Source of the DNA: Amoeboradix gromovi
Taxonomy: Eukaryota > Sanchytriomycota > Sanchytriomycetes > Sanchytriales > Sanchytriaceae
Length of the DNA: 16,647 bases
Direction: 5' to 3'
NCBI GenBank assembly: GCA_018985225.1
Contig: JADGIF010000157.1
Span: 1-16,647 of the forward strand
Part shown: positions 14,280-16,647 of the stretch, one piece after another
Numbering within the stretch: position 1 is the stretch's first letter
Layout: every line of letters starts with the position of its first letter
Notes under the pieces: generated by a model
What the model was told of the DNA's origin: nothing
Seen by the model: the letters and a program-made list of their open reading frames with translations, nothing else
Database searches by the model: none
Program-made: the position numbers and the translations under genes

Positions 14280-16453
14280 ACAAAAACCACCAGTACTTCA
14301 AAGTATCCATCTCTAGATCAACCAAGCCATCTAGTGGTTCAGGAACTGGAGGAATGGTAGTCATCGAAGATAACAACTTGTACTGCGTGTTTAATTTGTC
14401 CTTTGTAAACGGTAGATCAAGGGCTGAGCTGTATGCCAATAGCAGATTATACAGCTCAAGTAATCTTTTGCTCGATTTATTTATAAATGCATTCAAAGTG
14501 AAATCTAAGTTATTACAAAATACCGCTCAAAGCATATTCCTTGCCTGTAGATAACGCTACCAAAACATCTTGAACATAAAGATAAACGCAAAGAGCAATA
14601 TCCACGTTGGCACCCATTTCATTCATCATATTAATAAACTTATCAGAATGTATCTGGATGTGAGCAGTGATAAACTTGACAAAATTTATCTTATTTTCCC
14701 TAGTAGTTTTATATCTACCATTGGAATGGTGTTTGCTAAGGAATGCGATGTATTCCCGCAAATACCTAGCGTAAAAGGACGACATTCTATTTTGTACGCT
14801 CTCCAATGATTGCAATACATTTTCAAGATTAGATTGAGATACAACAGATGATGGGCCATATAGTAACAGACTGTGCAGCACTAGGCAACCCCTGAATACG
14901 CTTCTTGTATTTGTAGTAGTTATGCCAATTTGACTGGTCATTCTTCTAATTTCAATCAAGAGCATAGCGATTGGATCATCTTTAACATGGAATCGCTGCC
15001 ATGACCACTTTAATAATATTCCGAGATCCTGCAGGTCTATAGATTTGATTATGTTATTGAATAAAACTGAGGGTTCATCAACAACCGAAGAAAGTTTTAG
15101 ACTGGCTTTAAGGTGTGGCTCTTGTGAAACTTGATTACTCACGGGCTGGAGATAAGTTTGTTGGCTATCAATATCGACAGCAGTTTTCTCAAATGTAGAG
15201 GTAATAGAAGGAGCTGGTATATCAATATTACCTTCAAATTGGTCCAAGGTGGGAAAATGCGATAAATTGCTGGCGACAACAGTATTTTTAGTTTCTAGTT
15301 GGTCAATTGCAGGGAATTGAGTACTTGCAATTGGAGCCTGGATACTAGCATTGTTAGGCATATTCACTTCTCCAAACAATTCGGAGTTGCTATCGGGTCC
15401 AAGTCTGTTCCTGCTTTTTCTACGCTGATGTGCCAAGTCACTCATCTGTACAGGCTGCAGCTTTAGTCCCTGGTTGTTGGCCAGCTTATTTAAGGGATGT
15501 GAGTTGGTGTTGCCTGTGGTCACTGATTGCTTAGACGCTTGTTCTTTGATAAAAATGTTTTGTAAGGGACATGGAGAGCCTTTTATTTGGCACAAATGGT
15601 TTAAAACCTGGTAGGCATCCCATCTTTCTAAAGGATCGACCCATAAACACTTTTCTAGTAGGGTTTTTACCTCGCCAGATATAGACTTGTTAGTCTGTAG
15701 CAGAAGTTGAGATATGTTGTTTGAATAACTTAAAATAGCGTATTCAGTATCAAAGGGATTGGTATAATAAAGAAGTTTATACAGCAAACATCCAATGGCC
15801 CATATGTCTACCTTTGTGCTAATACCTCGTTTTAAATGTAGATCAATCAGCTCTGGGCTACGATACTGTAAAGTTGTATGTTGATCAATATCAACCTTGA
15901 TGTCCTCAATGTTGGTTGGAATAGTATTGTATGGAATAATCTGAGTAGAGCAGCTACCGAAATCACACAAACAGAACTGAGGAGTGTACGTGTTGCTGTT
16001 CCTTTGTTGCTCTTTAAGTAAAACGTTTTCCAATTTGATATCACGATGAATTATATTGAGAGAATGAAGAAAATAGAGACCCTGTATCACATCGTATACC
16101 GCATGAAGCACAGAAGTTAAAGGTATGTGGTTTGGTAACAAAGTATTCATATATTGGACAAGATTCATTTTACAATACTCTAGTAGCAAACAAGCACGGT
16201 ATTGATTTACCTCACCAGCTATGAAACCGACGATGAAAGATTGTAAGTAATCGGAATTAGTCTTCTTTAAAGCGCTTAAAATATTCAATTCTTTGGCTAT
16301 ACTGACCATGTGTTCTGGAGAAGAAGTTATCTTTAACACTGCCATACTTGAAGGTGTTTGGCAGAGGAACACTTGACTAAATGACCCTGCATCAAGATAT
16401 TTAACCACATGAATAGGAACACTATCTACATGATCCAAACTGTTATTTTGCAT
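14278..16453 (-). CDS. NAK/Ark-family protein kinase fused to an ANTH-like domain, two exons
   Basis: Exons 16453-14524 and 14504-14278 give 718 residues. The N-terminal kinase domain (about 14-300) has the loop DAGSFSQV (21-28), K41 in AVLKI, E55, HRDIKLEN (136-143), DFGS (164-167), YRSPELIDL and VDIWAIGCLLYKLLYYTNPF. The last block is the hallmark of the NAK group (AAK1, GAK, yeast Ark1/Prk1/Akl1), which phosphorylates endocytic adaptors. A low-complexity linker carries two related motifs, FPAIDQLE and FPTLDQFE. From about 470 an all-helical region (RSVFRGCLVLHSLLLYG, SSFYARYLREYIAFLSKH) matches the ANTH fold of AP180/CALM, a PI(4,5)P2- and clathrin-adaptor domain. The second exon continues the helices (NAFINKSSKRLLELYNLLLA) and ends with LVDLE (704-708), a clathrin-box match. 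Unspliced, the protein would stop at 646. Kinase confidence is high; ANTH assignment moderate. Confidence 0.85.
14505..14523 (-). other. 19-nt spliceosomal intron in the kinase gene
   Basis: On the minus strand the intron is gtattttgtaataacttag. It has GTA at the 5' end, TAATAAC as branch-like site and TTAG at the 3' end, the same plan as the 20-nt intron in the transporter. It is phase 1, not a multiple of three, and contains an in-frame TAA. Its removal joins YALS to DFTLNAFINKSS and opens 75 further residues that complete the ANTH helices. Confidence 0.8.
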
Positions 16454-16470
16454 GTTTCAAATATTCAATT

Positions 16471-16647
16471 TGGGACACCAAATATAAAAACTAGACTAAC
16501 TCGTATTTAAAGGTGCTCCATACGGAGGAATGCTATCATTAATAAAAGATCTTCTTCTATTATACCAAGATTCTTTCATTGATTGTATTCCTCTTTTCAA
16601 AATAAAACTAGAAGACCCACTATCTCTTTCAAATATATGAGGTCTTT
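16471..16647 (-). mobile_element. Family B Fanzor-like element, cut by the window edge
   Basis: The first 175 bp match the element at 3933 at roughly nine bases in ten by eye, including the end TGGGACACC and the hairpin at 16486-16508. Read on the minus strand, the frame is open from the window edge to its stop: RPHIFERDSGSSSFILKRGI, then WYNRRRSFINDS and PPYGAPLNTS. A three-base in-frame insertion (an extra Arg) keeps the frame relative to the other copy. The element end lies 17 bp upstream of the kinase start codon. How far the element extends beyond the window is unknown; it could be full length. Confidence 0.65.

Noticed and set aside
14186-14554. 122-codon plus-strand frame overlapping the UFD2 end
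   Set aside because: It is antisense to the second exon of the kinase, whose minus-strand reading continues a helical domain.
1-16647. tRNA genes, rRNA, CRISPR arrays
   Set aside because: I looked for T-loop-like GGTTCRA blocks with matching acceptor stems and for spaced direct repeats. None was convincing; the only regular repeat is the 13-bp tandem array.

Overview
The window looks like nuclear DNA from an AT-rich, gene-dense, intron-poor eukaryote. All seven recognisable genes are eukaryotic housekeeping types: FCP1 CTD phosphatase, a TFIIIC beta-propeller subunit, ADA2, a Golgi nucleotide-sugar transporter, the E4 ligase UFD2, a clathrin-associated kinase and a small cupin. Standard stop codons are used. 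Gene style and content suggest a compact fungal or near-fungal lineage such as an early-diverging fungus, but the sequence does not prove this. The two introns I can place are only 19 and 20 nt long, which is close to the lower limit for spliceosomal introns.

Layout. 1-1490: decayed mobile-element DNA (ends of a 'family B' Fanzor-like element and one 'family A' Fanzor relic). 1493-2866: FCP1 (+). 2867-5293: an island of relics holding two tandem family A relics, a deletion-derived family B element with an intact 103-codon ORF, and a 13-bp tandem repeat. 5294-6661: TFIIIC-like gene (+), convergent with 6676-6981, a cupin (-), with 14 bp between stops. 6985-8600: a second relic island (family B end, a long family B pseudogene, a family A relic). 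8715-10028: ADA2 (+). 10113-11092: UDP-galactose-type transporter (+, two exons). 11093-11513: spacer with a family B end. 11514-14267: UFD2 (+), convergent with 14278-16453, the kinase (-, two exons), 10 bp between stops. 16471-16647: another family B copy running off the window.

Main points. (1) Spliced across a 19-nt intron, the kinase becomes a 718-residue NAK/Ark-type kinase joined to an ANTH-like domain and a C-terminal clathrin-box-like motif. One protein would then carry both the endocytic kinase and an AP180/CALM-like adaptor. (2) Nearly all intergenic space is filled by decayed eukaryotic TnpB (Fanzor) relatives of two families. Family B has a recurring hairpin at its 3' end and deletion derivatives. 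(3) Several genes share an AATAAA motif overlapping the stop codon, and two sites use the 12-bp palindrome AATAAATTTATT.

The genes do not form one pathway. FCP1, ADA2 and TFIIIC belong to transcription, UFD2 to ubiquitin-dependent degradation, and the kinase and transporter to membrane traffic. Relic and homology calls were made by eye, without database searches.
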